Positions 9,033-21,645 of a stretch of DNA of 64,000 bases are shown here, in pieces (positions within the stretch are counted from its first letter, which is position 1; every line of letters starts with the position of its first letter). This DNA comes from Branchinecta lynchi (lineage: Eukaryota > Arthropoda > Branchiopoda > Anostraca > Branchinectidae), in NCBI GenBank assembly GCA_023053575.1, contig JAKZAP010000004.1, forward strand, positions 22,931,252 through 22,995,251, in the 5' to 3' direction. The position numbers were made by a program, and so were the translations under genes. Under the pieces are notes generated by a model that did not search any database, had not been told where the DNA came from, and saw only the letters and a list, made by a program, of their open reading frames with translations.

Positions 9033-12000
9033 AACAAGAGCTATGAGCTCATATGGCGCTTGTTACGAGTAGGTGGTGTGAGAAACGAGAAAGTTAATCT
9101 GAGATTTTTCCGGGAAGTTCGATACCCCTCCCCATCGTGCTCGGATCCGGTCCCGACCCTAAGATATGTCATCTAGGGCATACGACATCTAATTTCCGAG
9201 TTTCATTCAATTCACTTCTCGTATAGCCCCTATGCGAGCCACAACACACCCTCTCCCCATTGTGGCCGAATCCGACTCGGACACATAGACTTCGCATCTC
9301 TAAAATCTTCTCTTCCCGTCCACGTCAAGTTTAACTCGAATCGGCCATCACATGCCACACGGTTTCTGGTACCCCCCTCCAACGTCCCATACCGAGTCCG
9401 AGTCTGGTTCGGACTTCGGACTACTAAATGGATCATCTGAAGCATTTTCTCTTACCACCTATCAAGTTTCACTCAAATCCGAGCGTTTTTGGGAACTTCA
9501 CTTAAATATCCCCCCCCTCCCCCAGCGTGGTCGGATCCAGTTCGGACCCTATAATCTGTCATCTAGGGCATGTGACCTCTCTAAATTCCAAGTTTCACTA
9601 AAATCGCTCCACTTGTATGACCCCTATGTGAGCCAAAATGTTTCCGGGAATCCCCATCCAAGTCCCCCCACTGGGGCTGAATACGAATCGGAAACATAAA
9701 CGTCGCATCTATGACATGCCCTAATCAAGTTAGACTGGAATCAGAGCTTAGCCTATCCGCAAATTTCCAGGTCCCACTTCACCCCCCTCCCCTACCGTGA
9801 CCAGATCCGATCCAGACACAAAATTACAAATCAAGACCGCTTTAACTCGGAACTCCAACTTGCATCCCATTCTGTACCCCCTCCCCCCCCCGTCGTCCAA
9901 CTCTCCAAAACGTTCCCGCATGTGGCTCGGACGCATGTTTTGCTTGTCTAGGTCATCAGTTCTCATCACCCATAAAGTTCCACTCGAATCGGACAACCCG
10001 TTTGCAGAAGCCAGTAATTTCCGGGTTACCCTTCTCTCAATTCCCCAAAAATGGTCAGATCCAGGAACACAAGTTTCCCTAGGGCATTATGTGGTGTCCA
10101 TATGTCATTAATAGGCTTGCAAAGTTGATCATCGTTTTTGGGATCCCAAAACGTAAGTGGAGGGATACCTATGACATCGCAAAAGTTGCCCGTCTGTCCG
10201 TCCGTCTGTAAGCACGATAACTCTCGAAGGGAGTGAGATATTTTGATGAAACTTGGTGTGAGGATTTGTTGGGTCGTCGGACCAGTCAAGTTCGTAGATG
10301 GGCTTTGTAGCCCTACATTTAAGGGTGGGGGAGGGGGTTTAAATTAAGGGGCAAACATAATATTTTGAAACAGCTAATGTGATAGTCGATTATGGGGTAA
10401 GAAGACATGCTGAGCACGATGGTGAAAACTATTTTGTCATCGGACGAGTAGTTCGCCCGGAATCCGGCCAAAACCGGAAAGTTTGTTAAAAGTAAAAGTT
10501 TTATTTGAAGTTGATTAGATCTTCGATTCAGGGGTAGGAAGACATGCTGAAGACGATGGTCAAAACCATTTTCTCGACGGACAAGTAGTACGCCCGGAAT
10601 CCGGCCGAAACCGGAAAGTTTGTTAAAATTAGAAGTTTTATTTCGAGTTCATTAGATGTTCGATTTAAGGCAAGAAGACATGTTGAAAACTTATGTGAAA
10701 ACAATTTTCTACCCGGATATGTAGTTCGCCCGAAATCCGGCGAAAGCCGGAAAGTTGGTTAAAAGTAAAAGTTTAATCTGAAGTTGATTTAATGTTTGAT
10801 TTATGGGTAAAAAGACATGCCGAACACGATGGTGAAAATCATTTTCTCGCTGGAAAACTAGTTCGCCCGGAATCCGGCCAAAACCGTAAAATTTGTTAAA
10901 ACCAAAAGTTCGAGTAGATGACAGATTAAGGGGTAAGAAGGGAGGCTGAGTCAATTTATGACAATGTTTTTTTACCCGGACATATAATTTGTCCGGAATC
11001 CGGTTGTAACCGGATTTTTTTTTTAAGTCAAACTTTTATTCAAAGTTGATTAGATGTTGTTTATAGGGATAAGAAGATACGCTGGTTTTGTTTCTGTATT
11101 TTTTTTGTTTGCTGGCCTAGTAGCTCGCTCGGAAATCGGCAGGAAGTCTCGGTCAGTATCGTCAAAATAGATATGGTTTATAGAGGTTTATCTGAACTTG
11201 GTTTTCTCTGATGATTAGCCTGTCCAAGACCGGATCTGGCGAAGACAAGACTCGATTGTCTGAATCAAAGATTAGATTTTTGGGATCCCATCGACACCTT
11301 TGGTCTTGTTAGAATAGCTGGAACTATCCTAACTGGCGATTCCCGGAATCCCGGGAAACACCCTCCAACTCCCCGACAGAGCACCGACACGATCTGGTTC
11401 TGTCAGTTACGTATCTAAGGCTAATGCTTGTTCTTCTCACCAAGTTCCATCCCAATCCCTCATCTCTAAGCGTTTCACGAGATTTCCGGTCCCCCCTTCA
11501 ATCTCCCCCCCTCCACAAGTATCTGATTCGACCAGGACTTGACATGGAACATCTGAGACGATAGCTCTTTCCACTTGCCAAGTTTCATCCAATTCCGATC
11601 ACCCGTTCAAAAGTTATGCCTACCACCAGATTCCGGGGTCCCCATCCCTCCAATCCCCGCACGGTGGTTGGATCTAGGAAACGACTATTATCAAGTCAAT
11701 CTGTTCGGGTCCCTGACTTGTCTTCCAAGTTATATTGTCCTAGTACATCCGGAAGTATCGAACTAGAAGAATCACTGAAATTCCGGACCCCCCCCCCCCA
11801 GTATCTGAAGCTGGTCCGGTTATGTCAACGATGTGTCTAGGACTTGTGCTTGTTCATCCTACCAAGTTTCATTCCGATCCCTCCACTCTAAGCGTTTCCC
11901 AATATTTCCGGTTCCTCCCCTCCAGCTCCCCCCAAAGTCACCGGATCCGGTTCGGATTTAAATTGTGTCGTCTGAGACACCTTCCAAATATCAAGTTTCA

Positions 12001-12287
12001 TTAAGATCCGATCACCCGTCCAAAACTTATAATTTCTATATATTCCGGATTCCCCCTGCCGCCATTCCCCCCACGATGCTCGGATCAGGGAAGTGACTAT
12101 TTCCAACTTAATTGTTTGGGGTCTCTAATATGCCTGCCAAGTTTTATCGTCCTAGCCTATGTGGAAGTGCCCAAACTAGAAAATCTGGACAGACCGATCG
12201 AACGACCGACCCACCGACCGACCGACCGATGGACGGACAGAAATTGCGATCGCTATATGGCACTTGGTTGAAGGGCAAGTGCCATAA
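9033..12287 (+). mobile_element. H element 1 (contains a nested G element)
   Basis: The left end is ACAAGAGCTATGAGCTCATATGG. The body is made of diverged repeats (CAAGTTTCA.TCAAATCCGATCACC, TTTCCGG..CCCCCCTCC, GTGGCCGGATCCGG). The right end has (GACC)n, GACAGAAATTGCGATCGC and the hairpin ATGGCACTTG..CAAGTGCCAT. Without the nested G (10135-11310) it is about 2.1 kb. No coding sequence. Confidence 0.65.
10135..11310 (+). mobile_element. G element nested in an H element
   Basis: It starts TTTTTGGGATCCCAAAACGTAAG and ends CCTTTGGTCTTGTT. The H copy at 19830-19850 supplies the empty site: TTGTCGTTTTACATCTGGAAC is split here into ATCATCG|TTTTT.. and ..CTTGTT|AGAATAGCTGGAAC. Target duplication is at most a few T residues. 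Confidence 0.75.
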
Positions 12288-12365
12288 GAAAAGTATGCAA
12301 TAAACAAATATAAAACAAAAGCTACACCCACCGCTTTTCCGTATGTCGGTAGGTCCCAGAAGTGC

Positions 12366-13035
12366 AAGCTAGCGAGGGGTTACTCACTCGCCGGCGGCAC
12401 CCGGTGTACACTCATTCCCGGCACCTTCCACTTTAAGAGAAGAGATACAGTGATTACAAAACTTGAAACGGAACTAGCCTACAGCGACTAGGAGTTCAAG
12501 AGCGAATGCTCAATTCAGATTTAAGTGTAGAAAAGGAATATCTTTACTGTGTATTTTGAAAAGGAAAAACTGCTGTAAAAGCCGAAAGCTATTGTCAATG
12601 ATTTTCTTGTAGGGACTGAGAGATTGAGAAAAACTGAGACATACCATCAAGAACAAAGAACGAGACAGAAATGTCTCGCTATCTCGGTCATTCAAACATG
12701 CTGAGTCGAGTAAAATACGACCGACTCCCGATGCAAACGAGCGGATTCGCGCCACATCACGTTTTGTTACCTCTCCAAATAGCTATATCGCAAGTCAATG
12801 TTGATTGGTTCTACAGACGCGCTCCAGAGCGGATCAGCGCGGTTGTTTTATTTACATTCAACATATCTGGATACCCCATTTTCAACAATCTATATAGCTC
12901 AACCAAAACGCAAGCAAGTTCATCGGTTATAGTACTTTCTTTTGACGCTGGACAGCTAGAACTTCTACCTTCTTGCGGCACCGGCACCCGGTGTACACGA
13001 GTTTGGGGAGTGAGGAACCCCTCGCAAGCTAGGGT
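12366..13035. mobile_element. TIR element of about 670 bp
   Basis: AGCTAGCGAGGGGTTACTCACTC at the left and the complement of GTGAGGAACCCCTCGCAAGCT at the right, each followed inward by GGCACCCGGTGTACAC in inverted order. The interior has no recognised gene; the long + reading here is not credible. Confidence 0.5.
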
Positions 13036-13640
13036 AGTTACAGATTTCTTAGGACGATGAAACTTGGCAGGCATGTTAGGGACACGAACAGATTGGTGAA
13101 TCGAGACCTTGTGTCATGAATAATTTTCGAACGGGGGATCGGATTAGAATGAAGTTGATTATTTACAAGATGTCGAGTCTCTGATGTTTAATTTTCGGAC
13201 GGGATCCGACAACTGTGGGGGGATTTTGGCGCCGGAGGAAATGTCGTAGCATGCTTAGACTGGAGGGATCGGGACGGAACTTGCTGGGAAAAACAAACAT
13301 TAGCTCCAGATAAAGGATTTACATAACCGGGCTGGATCCAGGCATTGTGGAGGGAGTTGGGGGGGGGGGGGGGGGTATTCCGGTGATCGCCAGTAAAGGT
13401 ACTTCCAGATGTAATCGGATGATGGAACTTGGCTGGCACATTAGGGATCCGACCAGATGGACTTAGAAATAGTCACTTTCCGGATCCGGCCATCCTGGAA
13501 GGGAGTGGAGAAAGGGAAAAACCGGAAACTTGAGACCCGGTGGAAGGCCCCTTTTGAACCGGTGGTTGTATCTGAACGAAATTTGGTAAATGAAAAAGGG
13601 AACATCCATCAATATAAGTACAAAAATAACAAACGATACA
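13035..13640 (-). repeat. H element fragment, reversed
   Basis: GACGATGAAACTTGGCAGGCATGTTAGGG and the CCGGATCCGGCCATCCTGG motif are typical H body units. Both termini are missing. Includes a G run at 13360-13375. Confidence 0.5.
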
Positions 13641-13739
13641 TTTTCGTGGTCCTTAAGTGCCCATGATCATTTCCGCCTCGAGGATCAAGGGTTTGATTGC
13701 AAATTAATTTCTAGCACCCTCAAAGTGCGCCTTCTCAGC

Positions 13740-14277
13740 GTCTTCTGAGACAACTTTTACTTTTTCCAAAATTTCCGGTTTCGGTTTAAAATTTCCGGTT
13801 TTCATATTCGGATTCCAAATGTTTCTTTACCCCTAAATCGCATTAGCTTTTAAAAATATTTTTTTCGTCCCTTAATTTGAAACCCCTCCCTAACCCCTAA
13901 ATATAGGGCTACAGAGCCCATCTTCGAACTTGACCTGTACTTTGGCCAAGGCCGTATCCAGGGGGGGGGGAAGGGGGTTGAACCCCCCCCCGCCCCTGGA
14001 CATACAAAAATAATTTGTATAGGCTTTTCCGTCTGATCTGTGTGTTTTTTGCACTTTTTTGTCCGACCGGCAGGCAACCGCCCCCCCCCCCCCCCCCCCC
14101 CCCCCCCGAAATAAATTCCTGGATACGCGCCTCACTTTGACCCAAAGAGTCATCGTGTCAAAAAATATCTCAACCCCTTAAGAGTTATCGTGCTAAAAAA
14201 ACGGACAGACGGACAACTTTTGCGATGTAATAGGTATCCCTCCACGTACGTTTTGGGATCCCAAAAAGGAGTGTTAG
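13740..14277 (-). repeat. G element fragment (reversed) with hAT-like insertion
   Basis: It ends (plus-strand right) with TACGTTTTGGGATCCCAAAAA. It carries the AACCGGAAATTT-type boxes and is interrupted by the MITE at 13947-14133. Confidence 0.65.
13947..14133. mobile_element. hAT-like MITE 1 (CAAGGCCGTATCCAGG ends)
   Basis: A 187-bp element with inverted ends CAAGGCCGTATCCAGG and CCTGGATACGCGCCTC. Flanks ACTTTGGC (13939-13946) and ACTTTGAC (14134-14141) match at 7 of 8 positions, the duplication length of hAT transposons. Contains G and C homopolymer runs. Confidence 0.75.
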
Positions 14278-15018
14278 TGGGCCACTGAGGTAATCGGGAA
14301 ATGCTTTAATAAGATCAACGGGAATATCCACAGGGTTTCTTGGAAAATAGTAGCTTTCTCATTACTACTTTTAGCATCTTTGAATTTTTCCCAATTCTCG
14401 CAACTTCACCATTGGCCAAAAGTTAGTCATCCCTCATCTTTGATTGGTCAACTGGTATTTACAGTTGCAGTGTAATTGGTCTTAGTAGAATTGATGCAGT
14501 TGAATGCAAGAGAAAAATGGTAGTTTCCTCCAATCGGAGCACCGGCCGTAGGCATGTTGTAAAATTCATGCATATTTGTGGAACTTCGGTCAAGAGAGGT
14601 ACCACCTTTAGTTGTGGGAAAATTAACGGGTTGCTTCAAGCCAATTCCTGTGTCCAGATAATTGAGCTTTGATTCATTAGCATCGCCCGTCATGAAAATT
14701 CCGCATGACCGGCATTTGCCCGAAACAAAATCCGAACCGAGTTGCATCTTTTCTATAGAAAGGCTCCCTCCTAGACTTCTGGACTATCTGTAACATTTCT
14801 CCTTGATTTCTAGACTTCTAAACGCAACAAAAAGTAAAATATTTCGCGTTTATTTGTCACGGTAAAAGTCCCTTGTACAATTTCCATGTTCACGTAGATA
14901 TCTAACTGTAACGTGGCATGGGGGATATGTTTTGTTTATATGAACTGTTAAGCGAGATCGCTCTTAGTGTAGCACATTACTAACTTGCGACTGTAGTGGT
15001 TCGCGAACTTTGTTCAAA

Positions 15019-15096
15019 ATCCCCTCGATAGCTTAATTGGGTAGAGCATCGGTGTATGGAGTCGAAGGTTGCGGGTTCAAAGTCCCACTTGCGGAG
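15019..15096 (+). tRNA. tRNA-like gene or pseudogene, copy B
   Basis: This matches the unit at 1767, with D arm GCTT/GAGC, anticodon arm TCGGT/GTCGA, loop GTATGGA (T33 present) and T arm GCGGG...CCCAC around TTCAAAGT (loop one base too long). The acceptor 3' side TTGCGGA pairs imperfectly. It is better preserved in the T stem than copy A. Both copies carry ATG at the anticodon position. Confidence 0.45.
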
Positions 15097-15146
15097 GATT
15101 TTTATTTTTCGGTTCACTATTCTCTTAGAATAGCTAGTTTAAAATA

Positions 15147-16150
15147 AACAAGACCAAAGGTTTCAATGGGATCCCAAAAATCCAATATTTGATCTAGACA
15201 ATTCGGTCTTGTCTTCTCCAGGTTCAGTCTTCGCCAGATTCCTTGAACATATTTAATATCAAAATTCAGAAATAGATGAAGGCCGAATGGCTAATAATGT
15301 GTGAAAACCAAGTTCAGATATTGATTCAGCATGTGTGTTTACCCCTATAAGTCATATTTATTTTGACGAAAACTTCCTGCCTTACTTCTTCCAATTTTCC
15401 GGTTTCGACTGAATTCCGGAACTACTTGTCCGGTGAAAAAAGAAAGCTAAGACACGAATTCAGCGTATCTTCTTTCCCAAATATCGAACGTCTAATCAAC
15501 TTCAAATAAAAATTTAACTTATAACAAATTTTCTGGTTCCATCCGGGTTCCGGGTGAACTATGGGTCCGGGTAAAAAATAATTGTCATGTTCGGATTCAG
15601 CATCACTTCTTATCCCTAAATCGGATTTCTAATCAACTACAAATAAAACTTTTACTTTTAACAAATTTTTCGGTTTTGGCCGGATTCCGGACGAACCACT
15701 TGTCCGAGTAGAAAATGATTTTCACACAAGTGTTCACCAAGTCTTCTTACCCCTTAATCGAACATCTAATCAACATCAAATACAAATTTTACTTTTAACA
15801 AATTTTCCGGTTTTTGGCCGGATTACGGACAAACTATTTGTCCGGCGAGAAAATGGTTTTCATCATCGTGTTCAGCGTACCTTTCGTACCCCATAATCGA
15901 CTATCACACTAGCTGTTTCAAAATATTTTGTTTGCCCCTTAATTTGAACCCCCTCCCCCACCCCTAAATTAGGGCTAAAAAGCCCATCTGCGAACTTGAC
16001 TTGTCCAATGACCCAAAGAGTCCTCACACTAAGTTTCATCAAAATATCTCATTCCCTTCGAGAGTTATCATGCTTACAGACGGACGGACAGACGGACAAC
16101 TTTTACGATGTCATAGGTACCCCTCCACTTACGTTTTGGGATTCCAAAAA
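15147..16150 (-). mobile_element. G element (reversed) specific to duplicate B
   Basis: Bounded by AACAAGACCAAAGG and TTTTGGGATTCCAAAAA. Copy A of the duplication reads through the site (TTAAAGAATAGTATTAGAACGG near 1875), which proves later insertion in B. Confidence 0.75.
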
Positions 16151-16639
16151 GTACTTTAATGCGGTGAATGGAAACATCAGAGAGCGGTCAACCGAAATTA
16201 GGACTCAGAATTTCTTTCGGCACATATCATTTGTGATACTTCCGACCATTATAAGTAACGATTGTAACTGATAATAAATCGTTGCAGTGCATCATAGTTT
16301 TTCCGAGTCGTTGAATATTTGCTGACGGTAAACGACTATGGGGACTTTGCCAGTTATTGTTGAACACGCGTCACTTTCAAAGTGTTTTTTTCGCAGAAAT
16401 GGTTTTTCACGCAAGACGTGAGACTCGTGAGGGGTGGGTCTTGGTGTTTTCAAGTTGATGTGACCCTGCCTGAAAAAGAGATGGGAAAAACTCAAGGTAA
16501 TTAGCAGTTGAACCAGTTATGAGCCCCCCCCCCCCCCCCGGCTCCTATTGAAATCGAATTTGTGCTGATTACTGCACATCTAATTATACATTAGTTGTGA
16601 CCAATGTTTCAAAACCGAACCGGATTAGAGCCTGTTTAT

Positions 16640-17414
16640 TAGAGTCCGTCTGTCTGTGAGCACGATACCTCTCGAAGGGAATGCGATATTTTGATGAAAC
16701 TTGGTGTGAGAATCATTGGGTCAAGGGTAAGGCCAAATTCGTAGATGGGCTCTGTAATCCTACATTTAGGGGTGGGGGAGGAGTTCAAATTAAGGGACAA
16801 ACAAAATATTTTTAATCAGCTAATGTGACAAGTAGTTCGTCCGAAATCTGGCACAAAACGGAAAGTTGGTTAATAGTAAAAGTTTCATTTGAAGCTGATT
16901 AAATGTTCGACTTAGGGGTAAAAAGACATACTAAACATCGCCAGACAACTAGTTGGCCCGGAATCCGGCAAAAACCGGAAAATTTGTTAAAAGCAAAAGT
17001 TTGATCAGATGACAGATTAAGGGGTAAGAAGAGAGGCTGAATCTGTATATGATGATCATTTTTTACCCGGACATATAATTAGTCCGGAATCCGGTTGTAA
17101 CCAGAATTTTTTTCAGTCAAAGTTTTATTTAAAGTTGATTAGATGTTTTTTTTATAGGGATTAGGAGATACGCTGGATTCGTTTCTGAATTTTTAGTAGT
17201 TCTCTCACAACTCGGGCGAGACCGGAACTTGGCAGAAGTAAAGCAGGAAGTCTCGGTCAGTATCGCCGAAATAGATATGGCTTATAGAGGTATATCTGAA
17301 CTTGGTTTTCTCTGATGATTTGCCTGGCGAAGACTGGATCTGGCGAAGACAATACCCAATTGTCTGAATCAAATATTAGATTTTTGGGATCCCATCGACA
17401 CCTTTGGTCTTGTT
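16640..17414 (+). repeat. G element, shortened orthologue of 2417-4262
   Basis: It sits at the same position in duplicate B (after GATTAGAGCCTGTTT). The first about 70 bp and most of the array are missing. The right end, CACCTTTGGTCTTGTT, is intact. Confidence 0.7.
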
Positions 17415-17945
17415 TTCAGTGGACTTGAAGGGTTGTCAGTGTGACTACCTCTTTTCAAGTGCATTGAAAAAGCATGCATCATCATTATATAGCATATTTA
17501 AATTGCTTTAGTTTACCGCGTGACTCAATTTCAAAGTGAAGCGTGGAAATCCCTTCTTTGTGTGGTCACTTCGGTTTGACTATATGAAACCCAAGCTTAG
17601 GCAGATTTGTTCTCTATTAGAACTTATTCCTGGATGGGAGAAAAACCTGTAAAGTGCAAAACAACAAAACGTGAAGTCTCGAATGAGTGTTCTCTTTTGA
17701 CGACGCATGGATTGACTTTTGCTCAAAACAAAAAATAACAGAACAGATGTTAGTTGCGACATTAAGGAATTACAGTGAACTGGTTAGACAGCATTGCCAA
17801 ATGAACCCTTTAGTTGTAACGCCCTTTGTTTTACTGCACTAAAATTTACGAGATGTAGTCCATTTGCCTCATTTAGGGTATTTTGGCATTCCCAAGGTCT
17901 TAAAACTACTCATTTCTGGATAAATGGGGATACTTTTACCAGTTT

Positions 17946-18945
17946 TTGGACGACCGAGGTTGTGCGCATACGTTTACTTTTGAAAAGTGCAGTGCATATG
18001 AGTTGCAACAAATTGCTGATAATCTAATATCTAACAGTGCTGGAATTGATGGAATCAATCTGAAAGCGCTTAGATCAGTATTTGCATACCTACTCCCATG
18101 CCTACTTTATATTATAAATCTATCCCTAGAGAAGGGTATTTTCCCAGATGCCCTAAAACGGCTAAAGTTCTACCACTACACAAAGGTGGAAATAAAGAAG
18201 AACTTAACAACGGAGACCGATTTCTCTTCTACCAATTTTCTCGAAAATAATAGAAAAGGTGGTGCCTAAGAGACTGAGTGCATATCTGGACAAACTTGGT
18301 ATGTTAAATGAGTGCCAATTCGGTTTTAGAAAAAAACATTCAACTTCACATGCGATGCACCACCTGATAGACATTGTCAACTCTTCGTTCGAAAAAGGAC
18401 TTATACCCCTTACGATCTTTATTGATCTTAAAAAAGCGTTCGATACTGTCGACTTTGAACTACTAATGAAAAGATTATTCGCTCTTGGAGTACGCGGCAA
18501 GCCACTTGAGTGGTTCCATTCATACCTACATGGTAGGTCCATCAGAGTTGTTGTTGACAGTGTAATTGGAAAAGCTCATGATGTCAAGTGTGGAGTGCCC
18601 CAAGGTTCAGTGCTTGGTCCGCTTCTATTTCTAGTGTACGTGGACACACTACGTTTCTATTTACCAGATACATTTGTCACAGCATTTGCTGATGACACAG
18701 CACTTACTGTAGCCGCTAGATCATTGAGTGAACTAATTTGTAAAGCTAATGCAGCACTTGTGAACCTAACAATTTTTATGAAGTCGAGTTTTATTGCGGG
18801 GAATCCGTCGAAAACCAATTATATGATATTTAGTAGACTTGAACGAATTATAAATGATCAACAACACGTTTTACTTTGAAATTTCCCGGTTAACCAAGTT
18901 TATGCTTGTAGATATCTTGGTTTCAATCTTGATGTAAATTTTAAT
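17946..18945 (+). pseudogene. LINE reverse transcriptase fragment (Jockey/CR1-like)
   Basis: The reading starts near the fingers domain (SAGIDGINLKAL..LLP..), shifts frame twice (about 18165 and 18250, with RPISLLPIFSKIIEK in another frame), then continues from 18259: QFGFRKKHSTSHA, FIDLKKAFDTVDF (first catalytic Asp), GVPQGSVLGPLLF, TAFADDTAL (the catalytic DD). After a TGA at 18877 it continues as CRYLGFNLDVNFNWK until the H element at 18949. 5' truncated and inactive. Absent from duplicate A, so inserted after that duplication. Confidence 0.85.
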
Positions 18946-18948
18946 TGG

Positions 18949-20690
18949 AAACAAGAGCTACGAGCTCATATGGCACTTGTACGAGTAGGCTGTAAAAGAA
19001 AGTAGATGAGAACGTCACAAAATACACCCGCCATCCAAAAATGCGGTTTGGAAATAGAAATAGGATATTTAGTTTCACTCATTTCTGAGCAGTTCCGGCA
19101 TCGTCTCGATTGTCTGTAGCAAATGCACATGACTGTTCAAACTTTCATCCCAATAAATCCATTTGTTTGATCCCTAGACGTGCTACACGATTTCCGGTAC
19201 TCACTCTATCTCCACCTACCGTGGCCGAATCTGGTTGGGAATAAAAAAAATCGACCACCTAAAGCATCTTCGTTTATACCATCTATCAAGTTTCACTCGA
19301 ATCTGAGCATTTTTGGAAAGTTCCGGTACCCCCCCCCCTCCCACCAACGTTATCGGAGCCGGTTCGGGCCCAATCTCTTAATTCCCTGTTCCTGTCCATC
19401 AAGTTTGACTGAAATTGGAGCATAGCCTATCTGCAAGTTTCCAGTACCCCCCCTACCTTGGCCGAATCCGGCCCGGACGCCAAATAACAAATCTAGGTCG
19501 CATAAACTCGGCTCTGTCGAATTGCATCTCATTCGGTCCATCCGTTTGGTTTTTGTTTATGTCAAAAGTCCCCCCACCCCCAATTCCCCTAATCGTGGTC
19601 GCGTATGGTTCGAACGCATGTTTTACATGTCGAGGCCATCGATTCGTATCACCCATGAAGTTTCACTCGAATCAGACCACTCGTTCGCAATTTATAGAAG
19701 TCAATTTCCATATTTCTCTTCTCTTGCTCCCCAAAAAATGCTCGGATCTAGGAACGGAAGTTTCCGGGGGTATGTTGTGTCAGGTTCTTAAGTCAAGATA
19801 ATACGGGTCGCTAATATGCCTGCAAAGTTTCGTTGTCGTTTTACATCTGGAACTATTCTAACTCACGACTACCGGAATTCCAGGAAACCCCCTCCAACTC
19901 CCCCCACAGAGCCCCGAAACCATCTGGCTCCGTCAATTTCATCTAGGCCTAATGCTTGTTCCATCCATAAAGTTTCGTCCCAATCCCTCTGCTTTTAGAG
20001 TTTCTCGAGTTTTCCACCCCCCCCCCCCCCCATCCCCACAGGTATTGGACCCGACCCGGACGTGCCACTGAACGTCCGAGGCGATAGCTCACCAGACAAG
20101 TTTCATTCAAATCCGATCACCCGTTCAAAAGTTATGCACGCCACTAGATTCCGGACTCCCCATCCACCCACTCCCCCCACGATGGTCGGGTCGGGGAAAC
20201 GGCTGTTCTCAAGTCAATCTGTTCGGATCCCTGACATACCTGCCAAGTTTCATCGCCCTAGGACATCAGGAAGTATGCTGAACTCGCGGGATCGCTAGAA
20301 ATCCGGACCCCCACCCCAACTCCCCCACAGTGCCCTGATCCGGTCCGGTTATGTCAATGACGTGTCTAGGACCTGTGCTTGTTTTTCCCACCAAGTTTCA
20401 TCCCGATCCCTCCACTTTAAGCGTTTCGCAAAATTTCCGGTTCCCTCCTCCAACTCCCCCCAGTGTCATCGGATCCGGCCCGGATTTAAAGTGAAGTGTC
20501 TGAGACACGAGGTCATCCTAAATATCAATTTTCATCAAGATCCGATCACCCGTTCGCAAGCTAAAAATACCTCAAATTTTGGCTTCACCCTCCCTCCACT
20601 CCCCCCCCCCCAGATGGTCGAATCGGGGAATTGACGATTTCCTATTTAAGCTGGTCGGGTCCCAGACATGCCTGTCAATTTCCATCACCC
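18949..20690 (+). mobile_element. H element 2, inserted in the LINE fragment
   Basis: It begins ACAAGAGCTACGAGCTCATATGGC exactly where the LINE reverse transcriptase reading (..YLGFNLDVNFNWK) stops making sense. The body repeats match H element 1. The terminal hairpin is missing; it gives way to a 10-bp repeat at 20692. Confidence 0.6.
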
Positions 20691-20691
20691 C

Positions 20692-20755
20692 AGTAACCCA
20701 ATGTAACCCAATGCAATGTAACCCAAAGTAACCCAAAGTATCCTGAAGTAACTCG
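20692..20755. repeat. 10-bp tandem repeat
   Basis: Repeated AGTAACCCAA/TGTAACCCAA units, at the broken end of H element 2 and just before the duplicated block resumes. Confidence 0.7.
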
Positions 20756-21010
20756 TACACCCTGGTTCTTGGTTACCAACCCTGGATCATAACTGTGTAT
20801 TTCTGTCCGTCCGTTCGTTTGTGCGAGAGTACGTACATACACATCAGAGTACTTTCTCCTCGTTTTGGACTGCTCGTGAACCAGATGGTGTATTGGCTGA
20901 CGAAATTCTCGATCCCGAAAAATCAATTTTTCTTCTGAAACTAGCTTACTTTAGAAATCCGAGACAAACGTTTTCAAGGGAATTCTCTGATCTGAGTGTC
21001 TTTCTTTTAG

Positions 21011-21174
21011 CTTCGGTTGGTGGTCTGCTTGGACTGGCCTATGGCTCCAGCGTCATCAGTGGCCTCGAGGTCTGCTATTACTTTTTCAAGCTCCTGGTAC
21101 CCAAACTCCGCAAGAACATTGTCATGCGAAAGCCCCCGACTTGTAGGCCTACAGTCAGTCATATTTACAAATAA
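21011..21174 (+). CDS. Terminal channel exon (TM2 and C-terminus), copy B
   Basis: The acceptor is TTTCTTTTAG|CT, phase 1. The exon encodes ASVGGLLGLAYGSSVISGLEVCYYFF, equivalent to the ENaC/degenerin TM2 with its G-x-S selectivity-filter region and the following SGLE motif. A short basic C-terminus ends in SHIYK and TAA. AATAAA overlaps the stop codon, so it may serve as the poly(A) signal. The exon lies 784 bp upstream of exon 1 of the channel gene, so it ends a different, preceding gene. No body exons for it were found between 7.5 and 21 kb; it may be orphaned. Confidence 0.75.
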
Positions 21175-21228
21175 AAGCGTTCAACATTCGGTCTATCATT
21201 GGCTTCCATTTTCTTGTAGACTACGTGT

Positions 21229-21645
21229 TATCAATAAAAAATAATCAGATAGAACCTCCGTCTTTGGTTCCGTTCCCGTGCAGCGACTATGGATACCCCG
21301 ACAAAACTGAGCGGAGCTAGAGTTAATTTGCTCTAGCTTAGAGTTCATACCGGTCTACTTCCGTCTTCGCCGTTGCTCAGTCGCAGAGCAATAAATGCAA
21401 GAGGCACGCTGATTCGCTTTGGAGCGCTTCCAGAGAACCAATCGATTTTGACTTTGAAAGTTTCTTCTACGCGGCTTCACAGTGATATCCTAGCTATTTG
21501 TAGAAGTAACGAAACGTGATTTGCGAAGCTCCTAATGTACGCTTGTTTGCATCGGGCAGGGTACGGGGAAATATGCGACTCCGCATGATCATATTACAGA
21601 GATAGGGAGACGGAGGTTCTATCTGATTGTTTGTTCTTGGTGTTA
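21229..21645. repeat. Intergenic foldback between TM2 exon and exon 1, copy B
   Basis: This is the uninterrupted counterpart of 5476-6433: inverted ends AATCAGATAGAACCTCCGTC and GACGGAGGTTCTATCTGATT enclose about 340 bp. It lies in the only spacer between the preceding TM2 exon and the channel's first exon, so it would occupy the promoter region of the channel gene. Confidence 0.5.
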
